64,000 nucleotides of DNA from NCBI RefSeq assembly GCF_037479095.1, contig NZ_JBBGZW010000001.1, positions 2,046,001 through 2,110,000 of the forward strand. The letters run 5' to 3'. Of this stretch, positions 9,774 through 24,492 are shown in pieces. The stretch's first letter is position 1. Every line of letters starts with the position of its first letter. Below the pieces are notes generated by a model. That model did not search any database. It was not told where the DNA came from and saw only the letters and a program-made list of their open reading frames with translations. The translations under genes and the position numbers were made by a program. Source of the DNA: Pantoea nemavictus (lineage in GTDB: Bacteria; Pseudomonadota; Gammaproteobacteria; Enterobacterales; Enterobacteriaceae).

Positions 9774-9995
9774 GTGAGACTTGTCTCTATTTTAGAGTGG
9801 CACTTCCCACTTATCTCTCAACAAATTGAAAAATAACACTTAAATCAATTGTTAATATTCAATGAAGCGGTAATCACTGGCAGTAAAAATCGTAGATCTC
9901 TTACAAAATAGCGTGTTAAGACGCTATCGGGCACTTTTGCGCCATTACAGGTATAATCAGCCCTATTGCCCGATTCATTTTGCTGGAGTTTCACT

Positions 9996-10637
9996 TTGTC
10001 TGCTTTGAACTATCACATGACCCATTTCATGCTCAGCGCCCCTGATATTCGCCACTTACCGGCGGATGTAGGTATTGAAGTTGCTTTTGCCGGGCGCTCG
10101 AATGCAGGCAAATCCAGTGCGCTGAATACCATCACTAACCAAAAAGGTCTGGCACGTACCAGTAAAACGCCTGGCCGAACTCAGCTCATTAACCTGTTTG
10201 AAGTAGTTGAAGGTAAATGTTTAGTCGATTTGCCGGGTTATGGCTATGCCCAGGTTCCGGAAGAGATGAAGCGCAAATGGCAGCGCTCGCTGGCGGAATA
10301 TTTGCAAAAACGTCAGGCGCTAAAAGGCCTGGTGGTATTAATGGATATTCGCCATCCGCTGAAAGATCTTGATCAGAACATGATTGAGTGGGCCGTTCAG
10401 AGCCAGATTCCAGTCCTTGTGCTGCTGACCAAAGCTGACAAGCTGGCATCCGGCGCACGTAAAGCGCAACTGACTATGGTGCGTGAAGCCGCGCTGGCCT
10501 TTAACGGCGATGTGCAGGTGGAAATGTTCTCTTCTCTTAAGAAGATGGGCGTTGATATTGTGCGCAAGAAACTGGATAGCTGGTTCAATGAACTGGAGCC
10601 AGCACAAGAAGGTGATGGCGAAGAGCAAGCAGAGTAA
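9996..10637 (+). CDS. engB: Ribosome biogenesis GTPase EngB/YihA
   Basis: 213 residues; an essential TrmE-Era-type GTPase for 50S assembly. I chose TTG at 9996: GGAG sits seven bases upstream, and it gives [11 protein letters not shown], aligning with E. coli MTNLNYQQTHF. Upstream in-frame codons lack a ribosome site. Motifs are G1 GRSNAGKSS near 31, the switch [12 protein letters not shown]3 DLPGYGYA near 77 and G4 TKADK near 143. A TATAAT (9952-9957) upstream is a possible -10 without a clear -35. It is followed by, and convergent with, spf. Confidence 0.95.
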   Translation: MSALNYHMTHFMLSAPDIRHLPADVGIEVAFAGRSNAGKSSALNTITNQKGLARTSKTPGRTQLINLFEVVEGKCLVDLPGYGYAQVPEEMKRKWQRSLAEYLQKRQALKGLVVLMDIRHPLKDLDQNMIEWAVQSQIPVLVLLTKADKLASGARKAQLTMVREAALAFNGDVQVEMFSSLKKMGVDIVRKKLDSWFNELEPAQEGDGEEQAE

Positions 10638-10666
10638 CGTTGTTGTGGCTTTTGAGATGAAGCCCA

Positions 10667-10775
10667 ATAAAAAACGCCCCAGTCATAAATGACTGGGGCG
10701 GCTAAATATTCAGCCAAATCCGATTACGTGAAGTAAAAGGTCTGAAAGATAGAACATCTTACCTCTGTACCCTAC
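10667..10775 (-). ncRNA. spf: Spot 42 sRNA
   Basis: The minus-strand sequence begins GTAGGGTACAGAGGTAAGAT and is nearly identical over 109 nt to E. coli Spot 42, including the three unstructured regions and the terminator stem (GCCCCAGTCA / TGACTGGGGC) followed by T. Spot 42 is an Hfq-dependent RNA repressed by CRP-cAMP that blocks translation of genes for secondary carbon sources such as galK. The polA-spf-engB position is the E. coli one. The terminator closes 30 bp after the engB stop. Confidence 0.98.
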
Positions 10776-11032
10776 GCGACAAACTCTACCTGATTTTACG
10801 CGCCCTACAAAGGGTTTTTTGTTATTAACTTTCAGGATTCGACATCTTTTTTACTAAGCTCATCACATTTTTATACGCGCAATGTAGTTTAATTACTAAA
10901 AAAATGCTTAGGCGTTAAGCAGTTACAAAACGCGCATTTTATAGACCGCTTTACAACGTTGCTGAACCGATTAAGTAAACTTTTTTCTTATGATGATGTC
11001 AGCGGCATGCATATACCGCTAACTGCGCTACA

Positions 11033-13825
11033 TCAATGCGCTTCATCCCAGTTATCGCCGGTTCCCACTTCAACCTGCAACGGCACATCCAGCTTCATGC
11101 TGTTCTCCATCAGCTCACGAATGGTCTTGATGGCGCCCTCTACTGCGTCGCTGCGGATCTCAAACACCAGTTCATCGTGTACCTGCATTATCATCCGTAC
11201 AGCATCGTCTTTTTGCTCCAACAGCCAGCCATCAACTGCAATCATGGCGCGCTTAATGATATCTGCAGCCGTGCCTTGCATTGGTGCGTTGATCGCGGCA
11301 CGCTCAGCGGCTTTACGACGAATAGCATTACTAGAGGTAATATCCGGCAGCCACAAACGACGACCATCGAGCGTTTCAACATAGCCTTTCTCTGCCGCCT
11401 TTGAGCGCGTCTCTTCCATATAACGCAGCACGCCCGGGTAGCGTTCGAAGTAGAGATCCATGTATTTCTTCGCCTCGCCCGCGCCGATATTCAGCTGACG
11501 AGAAAGGCCAAAGGCGCTCATACCGTAGATCAAACCAAAGTTGATCGCCTTAGCACTGCGGCGCTGCTCACCAGAAACCTTGCTCAGCGTGACACCAAAC
11601 ACTTCTGATGCGGTAGCACGGTGAATATCTTCGCCCTGAGCAAACGCATCCAGCAGGCCTTTATCTTGTGATAAATGCGCCATAATGCGCAGTTCAATCT
11701 GTGAATAGTCCGCAGCAACAATAATATTGCCTGGCCCGGCAATAAACGCCTGGCGAATACGACGACCTTCTTCGTTGCGCACCGGGATGTTCTGCAAGTT
11801 AGGATCGGTAGATGAAAGTCGCCCGGTCGCCGTTACTGCCTGGTGATAGGAGGTGTGCACTCGACCCGTAACCGGATTGATCATCAGTGGCAGCTTATCG
11901 GTATACGTCGATTTCAGCTTCGAAAGGCCGCGATGTTCCAGAATTACCTTCGGCAATGGATAATCTAGCGCCAGTTCAGCCAGTACTTCTTCACTGGTGG
12001 AAGGTGCGCCGCCGGGCGTTTTTTTCGTCGGCTTAATACCCTGTTTTTCAAAAAGAATGGTTTGCAGTTGTTTAGGTGAAGAGAGGTTAAACGGTTCACC
12101 CGCTAACTCATGCGCTTTCAGCTCCAGCTCAGCGACACGCGTGGTCAACTCCTGTGAGTGTTTCGCCAGGATATTTTGGTCGATCAACACGCCGTTGCGC
12201 TCAATTCGCGATATCACCTTCAACAACGGCATTTCAATCTCTTCAAATACCTGTTTTGGCCCCGCCTCTGGCTCCAGCTTCGCCCACATTTTCAGATGCA
12301 GCTGCAGCGTGACATCGGCATCTTCAGCGGCATAGTGCCCAGCTTGCTCAAGCGCAATCTGATTAAAGGTGAGCTGATTTTTGCCTTTGCCAGCGATCTC
12401 TTCGAAAGTCACCGTTTTATGGTTCAGCCAGCGCGCTGCCAGGCTGTCCATATCGTGTTTACCTCCCACGCTGTTCAGGCAATATGATTCCAGCATGGTG
12501 TCGAATTTAATGCCGTTAAGTTCAATATCGTAATTCTTCAATACACCGCGATCGTATTTGAGATTCTGGCCAACTTTCGCCGCGTTACCGTCTTCCAGCA
12601 GCGGTTTCAGCTGCTTCAGCACGTCATTACGATCCAGCTGTTCGGGTGCATCCAAATAGTCATGGCCAACGGGCAGATAGGCGGCTTCTCCCGGTGCGAC
12701 AGCAAACGCAATACCGACAATGTTAGCGCTCAGTGTATCCAGCGAATCAGTTTCCAGATCGAAAGCGAAGAGTTCGGCGCTTTTCAGCTTTTTCAGCCAC
12801 TCAGCGAATGTCGCTTCATCAAGAATGGTGACGTAGCCGTCCGCTGATAGCACGCTGGTGGTTTCTGCGACGGGCGCAACAACTTCACTTAGCTGCGATT
12901 TCTGCGTCTGCGAGTTGCTCTTCTTGCCTTGTTGCAGCCATGTGCCATCCTGCAAATCAGCGATCCAGCGTTTGAACTCGTAACGGCTAAATAAGGTTTG
13001 CAGCGCTTCAACATCAGGCTCGTTTACGATCAGTTGATCGCACGTCAGATCCAACGCAACGTCGGTTTTAATGGTTGCCAGTTGATAAGAAAGGAAAGCC
13101 ACATCGCGGTTTTGTTCCAGCTTCGCCGCCATGGTTTTCGCACCGCGGAAAGAGAGATCGGCCACTTTGTCGAGATTGTCGTAAATCGACTGCATACCGC
13201 CAAGACCTTGCAGCAAGGCTTGAGCCGTTTTCTCACCGACGCCCGGGACACCGGGAATGTTGTCCGAGCTGTCGCCCATCATGGCGAGGAAATCGATAAT
13301 CAGCGTTGGAGGTACGCCATATTTCTGTTCGACCTCTTCCGGGCCCAGCACGGTATTCGTCATGGTGTTGATCAGCGTTATCGCCGGCGTGACGAGCTGC
13401 GCCATATCTTTATCACCGGTGCTGATTAATACCGGACGGCCAAGTTTTTCCGCTTCCAGAGCCAAGGTGCCGATCACATCATCCGCCTCAACGCCGGATA
13501 CCGCCAACAGCGGCAGGCCCATCGCTTTCACCATCTCATGTAACGGTTCAATCTGCGCCCGCAGATCGTCTGGCATTGGTGGACGATGCGACTTGTAGTG
13601 CTCAAATAACTCATCGCGGAAGGTCTTGCCTTTAGCATCGAAGACCACAGCCACATGGCTTGGCTGATACTGCATCAACAAACTTTTCAGCATGTTAAGC
13701 ACACCATACATGGCGCCAGTTGGCTCGCCTGCACTGTTCGTTAGCGGCGGAAAGGCATGATATGCACGGTACAGATAAGAGGAGCCGTCGACCAGAATCA
13801 GGGGATTTTCTGCAATTTGCGCCAT
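11033..13825 (-). CDS. polA: DNA polymerase I
   Basis: 930 residues (E. coli 928). It removes RNA primers and fills gaps in replication and repair. Three domains are complete. The 5'-3' exonuclease (about 1-300) includes [12 protein letters not shown] and [10 protein letters not shown]. The 3'-5' exonuclease keeps its metal residues (FDLETDSLD near 355, GQNLKYDRG near 425, [10 protein letters not shown] near 500), so proofreading should be active. The polymerase has motif [10 protein letters not shown] near 707, motif [21 protein letters not shown] and motif C VHDELVFE near 883. A DnaA box lies 130 bp upstream. Confidence 0.98.
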   Translation of the reverse strand: MAQIAENPLILVDGSSYLYRAYHAFPPLTNSAGEPTGAMYGVLNMLKSLLMQYQPSHVAVVFDAKGKTFRDELFEHYKSHRPPMPDDLRAQIEPLHEMVKAMGLPLLAVSGVEADDVIGTLALEAEKLGRPVLISTGDKDMAQLVTPAITLINTMTNTVLGPEEVEQKYGVPPTLIIDFLAMMGDSSDNIPGVPGVGEKTAQALLQGLGGMQSIYDNLDKVADLSFRGAKTMAAKLEQNRDVAFLSYQLATIKTDVALDLTCDQLIVNEPDVEALQTLFSRYEFKRWIADLQDGTWLQQGKKSNSQTQKSQLSEVVAPVAETTSVLSADGYVTILDEATFAEWLKKLKSAELFAFDLETDSLDTLSANIVGIAFAVAPGEAAYLPVGHDYLDAPEQLDRNDVLKQLKPLLEDGNAAKVGQNLKYDRGVLKNYDIELNGIKFDTMLESYCLNSVGGKHDMDSLAARWLNHKTVTFEEIAGKGKNQLTFNQIALEQAGHYAAEDADVTLQLHLKMWAKLEPEAGPKQVFEEIEMPLLKVISRIERNGVLIDQNILAKHSQELTTRVAELELKAHELAGEPFNLSSPKQLQTILFEKQGIKPTKKTPGGAPSTSEEVLAELALDYPLPKVILEHRGLSKLKSTYTDKLPLMINPVTGRVHTSYHQAVTATGRLSSTDPNLQNIPVRNEEGRRIRQAFIAGPGNIIVAADYSQIELRIMAHLSQDKGLLDAFAQGEDIHRATASEVFGVTLSKVSGEQRRSAKAINFGLIYGMSAFGLSRQLNIGAGEAKKYMDLYFERYPGVLRYMEETRSKAAEKGYVETLDGRRLWLPDITSSNAIRRKAAERAAINAPMQGTAADIIKRAMIAVDGWLLEQKDDAVRMIMQVHDELVFEIRSDAVEGAIKTIRELMENSMKLDVPLQVEVGTGDNWDEAH

Positions 13826-14155
13826 AGGTTCGTATTTTCTTCGTTGCGATAATGAGGGCTATAAGGATGCCACAACCGGAGGAGAATGTTGAATGCACTC
13901 AGGGAAGTCAGGATCTTTTTCGTCGTTACGCGGCACGGATCGCAAGGATCAGGTTGTGGATAAGTTTGTGCGTAAAAATCATAACATATTGTTATTTACG
14001 TTAATTGTAATTACTTTGGAATTAAAATTATATATATATCATAAAGTTATATTCCGAATGCAACCTTATGCAACGTAATGAAAAGATGATCATCCATGTG
14101 GATATTAAGCGGAGGGCTTATATAAACATCGTATTAGTAAAACTAAAAAGGCAAT
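13826..14155. other. polA upstream region, no confident gene
   Basis: 330 AT-rich bases between polA and the dsbA terminator; E. coli has yihF and yihG here and both are absent. It must hold the polA promoter. On the plus strand, 13893-14078 is a 61-codon frame with a strong GGAGGAG eight bases before its ATG and a hydrophobic C-terminal half, but with no known homologue or evident promoter, so I do not call it a gene. Confidence 0.5.
13955..13963 (-). promoter_or_regulatory. DnaA box upstream of polA
   Basis: tgtggataa, a perfect TTATCCACA on the minus strand. DnaA is reported to stimulate polA expression in E. coli, so this may be a functional control site. Confidence 0.6.
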
Positions 14156-14180
14156 AAAAAACGCCGACGTTGTCGGCGTT
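14156..14180 (-). terminator. dsbA terminator
   Basis: The stem aacgccgac / gtcggcgtt with a three-base loop is followed on the minus strand by a T-rich run. It lies 14 bp past the dsbA stop. Confidence 0.85.
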
Positions 14181-14193
14181 CTCTGAAGCTACA

Positions 14194-14823
14194 TTACTTC
14201 TTTTCTACCAGGAATTTCACGACGTTGGCGTAATCAGCAACGAAGTTATCCATTGAGCTGGTATCCAGGCCGCCGTTGTTAACCATATATTTACCGTTAA
14301 CAAAGATTGCCGGCACACCCTGTAGATTTACGTCAGCAGCTGCTTTTTGCTGCTGCGCAACCAGCGCTTTCACCGCGAAGCTGTTCCACGCCGCATCGTA
14401 ATCTTCGGAGGAGATACCTGCCGCTTTGATAAAGGTCTCTTTCAGGCTCGCCGCATCAGTAACGGTTTGAGTTTTCTGAATACCGTCGAAAATAGGTGCA
14501 GTTACTTTGCTTTCTACGCCCAGCGCCATTGCAACAGCCCATGCCTGAGTAACGATTGGACCGAATTGGCCACCAAGGAAATCAACGTGGTATTTCGTCA
14601 CTTTAGTGTCAGCCGGCAGGTTCTTTTTCACTGCATCGCTCACGTGATAAACGCGTTCGAACTGGTAGCAATGCGGGCAGAAGAAGGAGAAGAACTCCAG
14701 AACCTGCGGCTCACCGGCTACCGGCTTCGGCAAAGTAACGAACTGTTTACCATCGTTAAACTGTGCCGCAGAGGCGCCAAATGCCAGCATCAAACCTACC
14801 AGCGCAAACATGATCTTTTTCAT
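14194..14823 (-). CDS. dsbA: Periplasmic thiol:disulfide interchange protein DsbA
   Basis: 209 residues (E. coli 208). DsbA introduces disulfides into exported proteins and is reoxidised by DsbB. I use the ATG at 14823, which begins the signal peptide ([19 protein letters not shown], cleavage before AQ); the longer frame would add nine residues overlapping the end of srkA. The thioredoxin fold has the CPHC active site in [13 protein letters not shown] and the cis-Pro loop GVPAIFVNG. It follows srkA by 26 bp and is probably cotranscribed with it, as in E. coli, where Cpx controls the pair. Confidence 0.97.
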   Translation of the reverse strand: MKKIMFALVGLMLAFGASAAQFNDGKQFVTLPKPVAGEPQVLEFFSFFCPHCYQFERVYHVSDAVKKNLPADTKVTKYHVDFLGGQFGPIVTQAWAVAMALGVESKVTAPIFDGIQKTQTVTDAASLKETFIKAAGISSEDYDAAWNSFAVKALVAQQQKAAADVNLQGVPAIFVNGKYMVNNGGLDTSSMDNFVADYANVVKFLVEKK

Positions 14824-14849
14824 CGTGAAACAATCTCCTGAGTACTTCA

Positions 14850-15839
14850 TTAATATTGCGGGCTAAGCTGCAACGGCGGTTCGTTTAACAGCCTCTCCTG
14901 CTCGATAAATAATGCAATCTGCCGGCGCCAAAAATCCTCATCTGTCATCCAGGGAAAGGCGCGCGGAAAAGCGGGATCCTGCCAGCGGCGTACCACCCAG
15001 GCCAAATAATAAACCATGCGCATAGCGCGTAAAGGTTCAATCAGTGACAATTCATGTAAATCAAAATCGCCGAATTCATCATAGGCTTCCAGCAAAATGT
15101 CCCATTGAATCAATTGTTCCTGACGATCGCCGTTGACCAGCATCCATAAATCCTGCACGGCCGGCCCGGTACGCGCATCATCAAGATCGACAAACATCGG
15201 CCCTTCACGCCACAGAATATTGCCGGGATGGCAATCCCCATGCAACCTAAGCGGCTGCCACTGCGTATGCCAGCGCTGCTGCAACGTAGTGCTCAGCTTA
15301 TCAACGGCAGCAAGCAGTATGTCTTTTAAAGAAGCGGGTACTAACGTGCTTCTTTCCAGCTCCTGCCGTGGTTGAAACACATACTCTTCCAATCCAAACG
15401 CTGGGCGCTGCTGGAACGGACTTTGCCTTCCGGTTTGATGGATGCGTCCAAGAAAGCGGCCCACCCATTCCATCTGTTCCTCATTGTCGGTTTCATATTG
15501 TCGGCCGCCCAAACTGGGAAAGACTGCGAACATAAACCCGGCATGATGATTCAGCGTACTGCCCTGTAGATTTAGCGGTGCGGCAACCGGCACTTCATCG
15601 TCCAGCAGATCCTGCGTGAACTGATGCTCTTCAAGAATCTGCTGTGCGCTCCAGCGCTGTGGACGATAAAATTTCGCCACATAGCGTCGCTTCTCATCAT
15701 CGCTAAATTGATAAACGCGATTCTCATAGCTATTGAGGGCAGTTAAGCCTGATTCGACACGCAAACCCGCATCCCAAAGTGCATCAAGAATGACATCGGG
15801 ATTTAGCGTCTGGAAATTAAAGGCGGCTTCGCTCATCAT
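14850..15839 (-). CDS. srkA: Stress response Ser/Thr kinase SrkA (YihE/RdoA)
   Basis: 329 residues (E. coli 328). This Cpx-linked cytoplasmic kinase of the aminoglycoside-phosphotransferase fold protects cells from stress-induced death and antagonises MazEF. Seen: [10 protein letters not shown] near the N-terminus, ATP-binding Lys in YVAKFYRP near 56, the catalytic loop [12 protein letters not shown] near 200 and metal-binding FVDLDDA near 217. The start is one of two adjacent ATGs (15839 or 15836). It lies between yihD and dsbA on the same strand, probably one operon. Confidence 0.95.
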   Translation of the reverse strand: MMSEAAFNFQTLNPDVILDALWDAGLRVESGLTALNSYENRVYQFSDDEKRRYVAKFYRPQRWSAQQILEEHQFTQDLLDDEVPVAAPLNLQGSTLNHHAGFMFAVFPSLGGRQYETDNEEQMEWVGRFLGRIHQTGRQSPFQQRPAFGLEEYVFQPRQELERSTLVPASLKDILLAAVDKLSTTLQQRWHTQWQPLRLHGDCHPGNILWREGPMFVDLDDARTGPAVQDLWMLVNGDRQEQLIQWDILLEAYDEFGDFDLHELSLIEPLRAMRMVYYLAWVVRRWQDPAFPRAFPWMTDEDFWRRQIALFIEQERLLNEPPLQLSPQY

Positions 15840-15882
15840 TTTGCCTGTATCTTACCTTTGCGATTAATGCGCAAGGATAACA

Positions 15883-16161
15883 CTACTCATCATCCTTAAT
15901 CACACCACGAGCACGTAATAGCGCGGTTTTGAAGTCCACTTCATAATCCTTTTTTAGGCCGGGTATTTCAGCGTCGCTGCCTGCTTCACGCATTTTGAGA
16001 TGGTAAATCAATACATCGTCCGTTAATTCACTTAATGGGCCACTGAAACCAGATTCATGCGCCAGTTTTTGTAAAAATGCCAACAAGTTGATGTCGGACT
16101 CCTTTTGCCATGCTGGTTGCAGAAGATCGATCAGTTCATTGAGTCGGTGATATTTCATCAT
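15883..16161 (-). CDS. yihD: Conserved protein YihD (DUF1040)
   Basis: 92 residues (E. coli 89). It is a small soluble helical protein of unknown function, clearly YihD by its core ([29 protein letters not shown]) and C-terminal [14 protein letters not shown]. The first two codons are both ATG; AAGGA upstream fits either. It heads the yihD-srkA-dsbA series and diverges from mobA across 68 bp. Confidence 0.92.
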   Translation of the reverse strand: MMKYHRLNELIDLLQPAWQKESDINLLAFLQKLAHESGFSGPLSELTDDVLIYHLKMREAGSDAEIPGLKKDYEVDFKTALLRARGVIKDDE

Positions 16162-16229
16162 TGATTCCTTTATGCAGGTGGTACGCTGCCGCTATATAAG
16201 TATCGTCCAGAATAGAGAAGGAGACGAAG

Positions 16230-16805
16230 ATGACAGCATTTACCGGCGTGATCCTCGCAGGTGGGCAAGGCAGCCGTATGGGTGGACAGGATAAAGGGTT
16301 ACTAATGCTACAAGGTGAACCCCTTTATCAGCATGTTTTGCGGAGATATCGACCGCAGGTCGATATTGTGTTGATAAGCGCTAACCGTAACATTGATCGC
16401 TATCAGGCAAGTGGTTGTCAGGTAGTTACTGATTCAATGCCTGATTATCCCGGACCGTTGGCTGGCATGCTTAGTGGTTTGCGTCACAGTAAAACTGCAT
16501 GGGTCGCCTTCTGCCCTTGTGATACGCCTTGGCTTCCCAGTGATCTTGTTGCGCGTTTATGGCAGGAACGTGGCGATGCACCCGCAGTATGGGTGAAGTC
16601 TTCTCAGCGCGATCATCCTGCTTTAGCGCTAGTGAATTGTGCACTGGCCGATGATCTCGAAGCCTGGCTACTCCGCGGCGAACGGCGTTTGATGCAGTTT
16701 TTACGCGAGCATGATGGACATGCCGTTGCGTTTTCAGATGCAGAATCGGCCTTCCGTAATATTAATACACCCGATGACCTGGTTAATGAGGAAACGTTGT
16801 CATGA
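16230..16805 (+). CDS. mobA: Molybdenum cofactor guanylyltransferase
   Basis: 191 residues (E. coli 194). MobA adds GMP from GTP to molybdopterin to form the MGD cofactor of DMSO-reductase-type enzymes. The nucleotidyltransferase signature LAGGQGSRMGGQDKGL lies near residue 9, with the metal-binding region CPCDTPWLP near 97. AAGGAG precedes the ATG. The stop overlaps the mobB start by four bases, indicating translational coupling. Confidence 0.96.
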   Translation: MTAFTGVILAGGQGSRMGGQDKGLLMLQGEPLYQHVLRRYRPQVDIVLISANRNIDRYQASGCQVVTDSMPDYPGPLAGMLSGLRHSKTAWVAFCPCDTPWLPSDLVARLWQERGDAPAVWVKSSQRDHPALALVNCALADDLEAWLLRGERRLMQFLREHDGHAVAFSDAESAFRNINTPDDLVNEETLS

Positions 16806-17305
16806 CCGTGCCTTTGCTGGCCATTTCTGCCTGGAGCGGAACCGGAAAAACCACATTGCTAGAGCAAGTTATTCCGCAACTGAAAGCACAAGGCATACGA
16901 TCAGGCTTAATCAAGCATACGCACCACCAAATGGATATCGATTCGCCTGGGAAAGACAGCTATTTGCTGCGTAAAGCCGGAGCGGATCAGGTGATCGTCG
17001 CCAGTAATAAACGATGGGCTTTGATGGTTGAAACACCCAACCAGACGCCAAGTCTCGCAGAGTTAGCATTTAGGATGGATTGTTCGGTATTAGATTTGAT
17101 ACTGATTGAGGGCTTCAAGAATGAACCAGTGCCTAAAATTGTGCTTTGGCGGCGTGATATACCGGGTCAGATTGAGGATTTAATCGATGAGCACGTGATC
17201 GCGGTGGCTACTGATGAAGATTTGAAGATTGATTTACCCTATTTGGATATTAATCAGCCGCAGCAGATTACTGATTTTATTATTCAGTGGCTTAAAAGTC
17301 TTTGA
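16802..17305 (+). CDS. mobB: Molybdopterin-guanine dinucleotide biosynthesis adaptor MobB
   Basis: 167 residues (E. coli about 175). This GTP-binding protein assists MobA; it is not strictly essential. The P-loop SAWSGTGKTTLLE is near residue 9, then the conserved HTHHQMDIDSPGKDS (near 39) and EGFKN (near 103). It lies directly beyond the 3' end of the rRNA operon and converges on it, as E. coli mobB does on rrnA. Confidence 0.95.
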   Translation: MTVPLLAISAWSGTGKTTLLEQVIPQLKAQGIRSGLIKHTHHQMDIDSPGKDSYLLRKAGADQVIVASNKRWALMVETPNQTPSLAELAFRMDCSVLDLILIEGFKNEPVPKIVLWRRDIPGQIEDLIDEHVIAVATDEDLKIDLPYLDINQPQQITDFIIQWLKSL

Positions 17306-17342
17306 AATGACTGTATTAGCGCTTTTTATGAAATTTAGACGT

Positions 17343-17371
17343 AAAAAAGCCCTGAACTTCCGTTCAGGGCT
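17343..17371 (-). terminator. rRNA operon terminator
   Basis: The ten-bp stem agccctgaac / gttcagggct is followed on the minus strand by six T. It stands 14 bp past the 5S gene and about 40 bp from the mobB stop. Confidence 0.9.
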
Positions 17372-17384
17372 TCTTCACCTAATT

Positions 17385-17504
17385 AATGCCTGGCAGTTCC
17401 CTACTCTCGCATGGGGAGACCCCACACTACCATCGGCGCTACGGCGTTTCACTTCTGAGTTCGGCATGGGGTCAGGTGGGACCACCGCGCTAAAGCCGCC
17501 AGGC
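17385..17504 (-). rRNA. rrf: 5S ribosomal RNA
   Basis: About 120 nt from TGCCTGGCGGC to GCCAGGCAT on the minus strand, with the paired ends and the CCGATGGTAGTGTGGGG core of enterobacterial 5S RNA. It is the last gene of the operon; no distal tRNA follows, unlike E. coli rrnC. Confidence 0.97.
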
Positions 17505-17708
17505 AAATTCTTGCGCACGAAACGAATATTTTTCACTGATGCCGCGTTGCTCTCCCTCGCGTTACTCAGTCACATACTTTCGTATGCTCCCTCGTTCCGT
17601 CTCAGTCGGCGCCTCGCCTCAGCGTAAAATCTTTCGTTTCCGCTAATTTTCTATCCGTTAAACAAGCTGAAAATCCGGTCTCTCAGACCAAAACGCCTCT
17701 GGCGTTGT

Positions 17709-20615
<2,907 letters not shown>

Positions 20616-20829
20616 TCACAACCCACAGGCGTTTTGCAACGCTCGGGACTGTAAGCATTTGAGAGACTCGAACGCATCGTGATTTCATTCCTATTACGGA
20701 GAATGAAAACGACGCGTCGTTTCAATTTTCAGCTTGTTCCGGATTGTTAAAGAGCAGTATCTCAAACATGACGGTTACGTCAGTTTTGAGATACGTCGTG
20801 GAGACACCTTTCACCTGTCACCAAGCAAG

Positions 20830-20904
20830 TGGCGTCCCCTAGGGGATTCGAACCCCTGTTGCCGCCGTGAAAGGGCGGAGTCCTAACCGCTAGACGAAGG
20901 GGAC
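20830..20904 (-). tRNA. gltT: tRNA-Glu (UUC) in the 16S-23S spacer
   Basis: GTCCCCTTCGTCTAG... folds as a cloverleaf with acceptor GTCCCCT / AGGGGAC, anticodon TTC in CCTTTCACG, T-loop GGTTCGAATCC and an encoded CCA. A single tRNA-Glu in the spacer is the rrnC/B/G/E type; the other spacer type carries tRNA-Ile and tRNA-Ala. The copy letter of the symbol is uncertain. Confidence 0.97.
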
Positions 20905-20992
20905 ACGATAGTGTCACGACTTCGCAGCCGTCTTGCTCATTACTTTCTATCAGACAATCTGTGTGAGCACTTCGCGGGAAGGTATCTTCAGG

Positions 20993-22534
<1,542 letters not shown>

Positions 22535-22679
22535 AAGTTTGATTTGCTTAAACAAGTTAAGCGGTGCTCATCTGTAAAACGTCATAATGAATTTCATTAT
22601 GTGTTCACTCGTGAGACTTGATATTTTTTTGCGTCCGGAGACGCTGATATCAATCCTGCGAGTGCCCACACAGATTGTC

Positions 22680-22699
22680 TGATAAATTGTTAAAGAGCG
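22680..22699 (-). promoter_or_regulatory. rRNA leader boxA antitermination site
   Basis: GCTCTTTAACAATTTATC on the minus strand, the NusB/NusE-binding boxA of the rrn leader. A second copy (GCTCTTTAACAATCC, about 20742-20756) lies in the spacer before 23S. Confidence 0.85.
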
Positions 22700-22738
22700 T
22701 TGCGAACAGCGGGTTAACCGCCTGTCGCGAGGTGGCGT

Positions 22739-22766
22739 ATATTACGCTTTCCTCCTTCAGAGTCAA
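22739..22766 (-). promoter_or_regulatory. rrn P2 promoter
   Basis: TTGACT and TAATAT are 16 bp apart on the minus strand, about 205 bp before 16S, the E. coli P2 position. P2 gives low constitutive rRNA transcription. Confidence 0.8.
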
Positions 22767-22859
22767 ACACTTTTTTCAGCGCTTTCATCCGGCGGGATGA
22801 ATTTCTTCATTCCCTGCTGAGCCGCCTGCGTTGCCGCTTTGCCGTCTCAGTGGTGGCGC

Positions 22860-22887
22860 ATTATAGGGAGTTATTCGGAGGTGACAA
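22860..22887 (-). promoter_or_regulatory. rrn P1 promoter
   Basis: TTGTCA and TATAAT are 16 bp apart followed by GCGCCACCACTG, almost the E. coli rrn P1 core, with the GC discriminator that makes P1 sensitive to ppGpp and initiating NTP. A T-rich stretch just upstream (near 22898-22925) may act as UP element. Confidence 0.92.
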
Positions 22888-23088
22888 GGGTTTATTGCAA
22901 AAAAATGACTGAGCGCCTCTTTTTTAAACGAACGCGTTAAAAACAGACATATCTCGCCGAATTAACAGTCAAAATCGCCGCTTCATCGACACAAATCAGC
23001 GCCATCACCTCAAACACCAATGCTATTCTGTTAAACCAAACGCAATTTACTTTGTTGCAGGCTGACAATTATTCGAGAAGGACTTTCA

Positions 23089-24492
23089 ATGATTCGCTCC
23101 GCGCGCAGTATGGCCGGCTTGCCCTGGATCGCCGCCATGGCGTTTTTCATGCAAGCACTCGATGCCACCATCCTTAATACCGCGCTTCCCGCTATTGCCG
23201 TCAGTCTCGAACGATCTCCTCTTGCCATGCAATCGACTGTCATCAGTTACACGCTTACGGTAGCGATGCTGATCCCGGTAAGTGGCTGGCTGGCCGATCG
23301 CTACGGCACTCGCAAAGTTTTTATCATTGCCGTTTCTCTGTTTACGCTGGGTTCACTGGCTTGTGCCTTATCCGGCTCGTTGAGCATGTTGGTGATATCT
23401 CGCGTGGTACAGGGGATTGGCGGAGCGATGATGATGCCCGTCGCGCGTTTAGCACTTCTGCGCGCATATCCCCGCAGTGAACTGCTGCCCGTTTTAAACT
23501 TCGTCACCATGCCAGGTTTAGTGGGACCGATTCTTGGCCCGATGCTTGGCGGCTTGCTGGTAACTTACGCCAGCTGGCACTGGATATTCCTGATCAACAT
23601 TCCCATCGGTATCGCGGGCATCTTTTATGCGCGCAAATATATGCCGGACTTTACGACGCCGAAACGCCGCTTTGATTTTTTAGGTTTCCTGCTGTTTGGC
23701 TTAGGCCTGGTGCTGATTTCTGTCGGCATTGAACTGTTTGGCGAGCGTGTTGTGCTGCCGTGGCAAGCGTTATTGGTGCTGTTTAGCGGCGTCGCGTTAC
23801 TTCTTCTTTATATAGTGCATGCACGTCGCCATCCGGCACCGCTGATCAATTTACCGATGTTTAAAACCCGTACCTTTTCGGTCGGCATCATTGGCAACAT
23901 TGCCTCGCGTCTGGGAACCGGCTGTATTCCGTTCCTGATGCCGCTGATGTTACAGGTAGGCTTTGGTTATCCCGCACTGATTGCCGGTTGTATGATGGGA
24001 CCGACGGCGATTGGCGCGCTGCTGGCGAAATCGACGGTGACGCAAGTGCTACGCCGCTTCGGCTATCGTCATACGCTGGTTGGTATCACCATTATTATCG
24101 GCATGCTGATTGCCACCTTCTCACTGCAATCGCCGGGCGGCAGCGTAGTCATGTTGCTGGCGGCACTGTTGATTCTGGGGATGGCGATGTCGACGCAGTT
24201 CACCGCGATGAATACCATCACGTTAGCGGATTTAAATGATGAGAACGCCAGCGGCGGGAACAGTGTGCTGGCGGTAACGCAGCAGCTGTCGATCAGCTTT
24301 GGTGTGGCGGTGAGCGCCGCGGTACTGCGTTTCTATCAGGATGTCGAGGCGACAACCGTCGCGCAATTCCACGCCACCTTCCTAACAATGGGCGTCGTCA
24401 CCGTGTTGTCAGCTTTCACCTTCATGATGTTACGTCCGGGCGATGGCCGAAATCTCATCGCCAACCGCGAGAAAAAGAAGAAAGCCGCTTAA
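23089..24492 (+). CDS. hsrA: DHA2-family MFS transporter HsrA
   Basis: 467 residues (E. coli HsrA/YieO 475), a predicted multi-pass inner-membrane drug:H+ antiporter of unproven substrate. Motif A is in [13 protein letters not shown] near 64, motif B in [17 protein letters not shown] near 105, and motif C-like [10 protein letters not shown] near 145. The N-terminus ([20 protein letters not shown]) is nearly identical to HsrA, which separates it from MdtD. The tail is basic (REKKKKAA). E. coli also has the regulator yieP beside it; that is missing here. Its stop codon overlaps that of rbsR on the other strand. Confidence 0.94.
   Translation: MIRSARSMAGLPWIAAMAFFMQALDATILNTALPAIAVSLERSPLAMQSTVISYTLTVAMLIPVSGWLADRYGTRKVFIIAVSLFTLGSLACALSGSLSMLVISRVVQGIGGAMMMPVARLALLRAYPRSELLPVLNFVTMPGLVGPILGPMLGGLLVTYASWHWIFLINIPIGIAGIFYARKYMPDFTTPKRRFDFLGFLLFGLGLVLISVGIELFGERVVLPWQALLVLFSGVALLLLYIVHARRHPAPLINLPMFKTRTFSVGIIGNIASRLGTGCIPFLMPLMLQVGFGYPALIAGCMMGPTAIGALLAKSTVTQVLRRFGYRHTLVGITIIIGMLIATFSLQSPGGSVVMLLAALLILGMAMSTQFTAMNTITLADLNDENASGGNSVLAVTQQLSISFGVAVSAAVLRFYQDVEATTVAQFHATFLTMGVVTVLSAFTFMMLRPGDGRNLIANREKKKKAA

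Noticed and set aside
10803..10822. Possible terminator ccct-acaa-aggg followed by T
   Set aside because: The stem has only four or five pairs and no plus-strand gene ends there.
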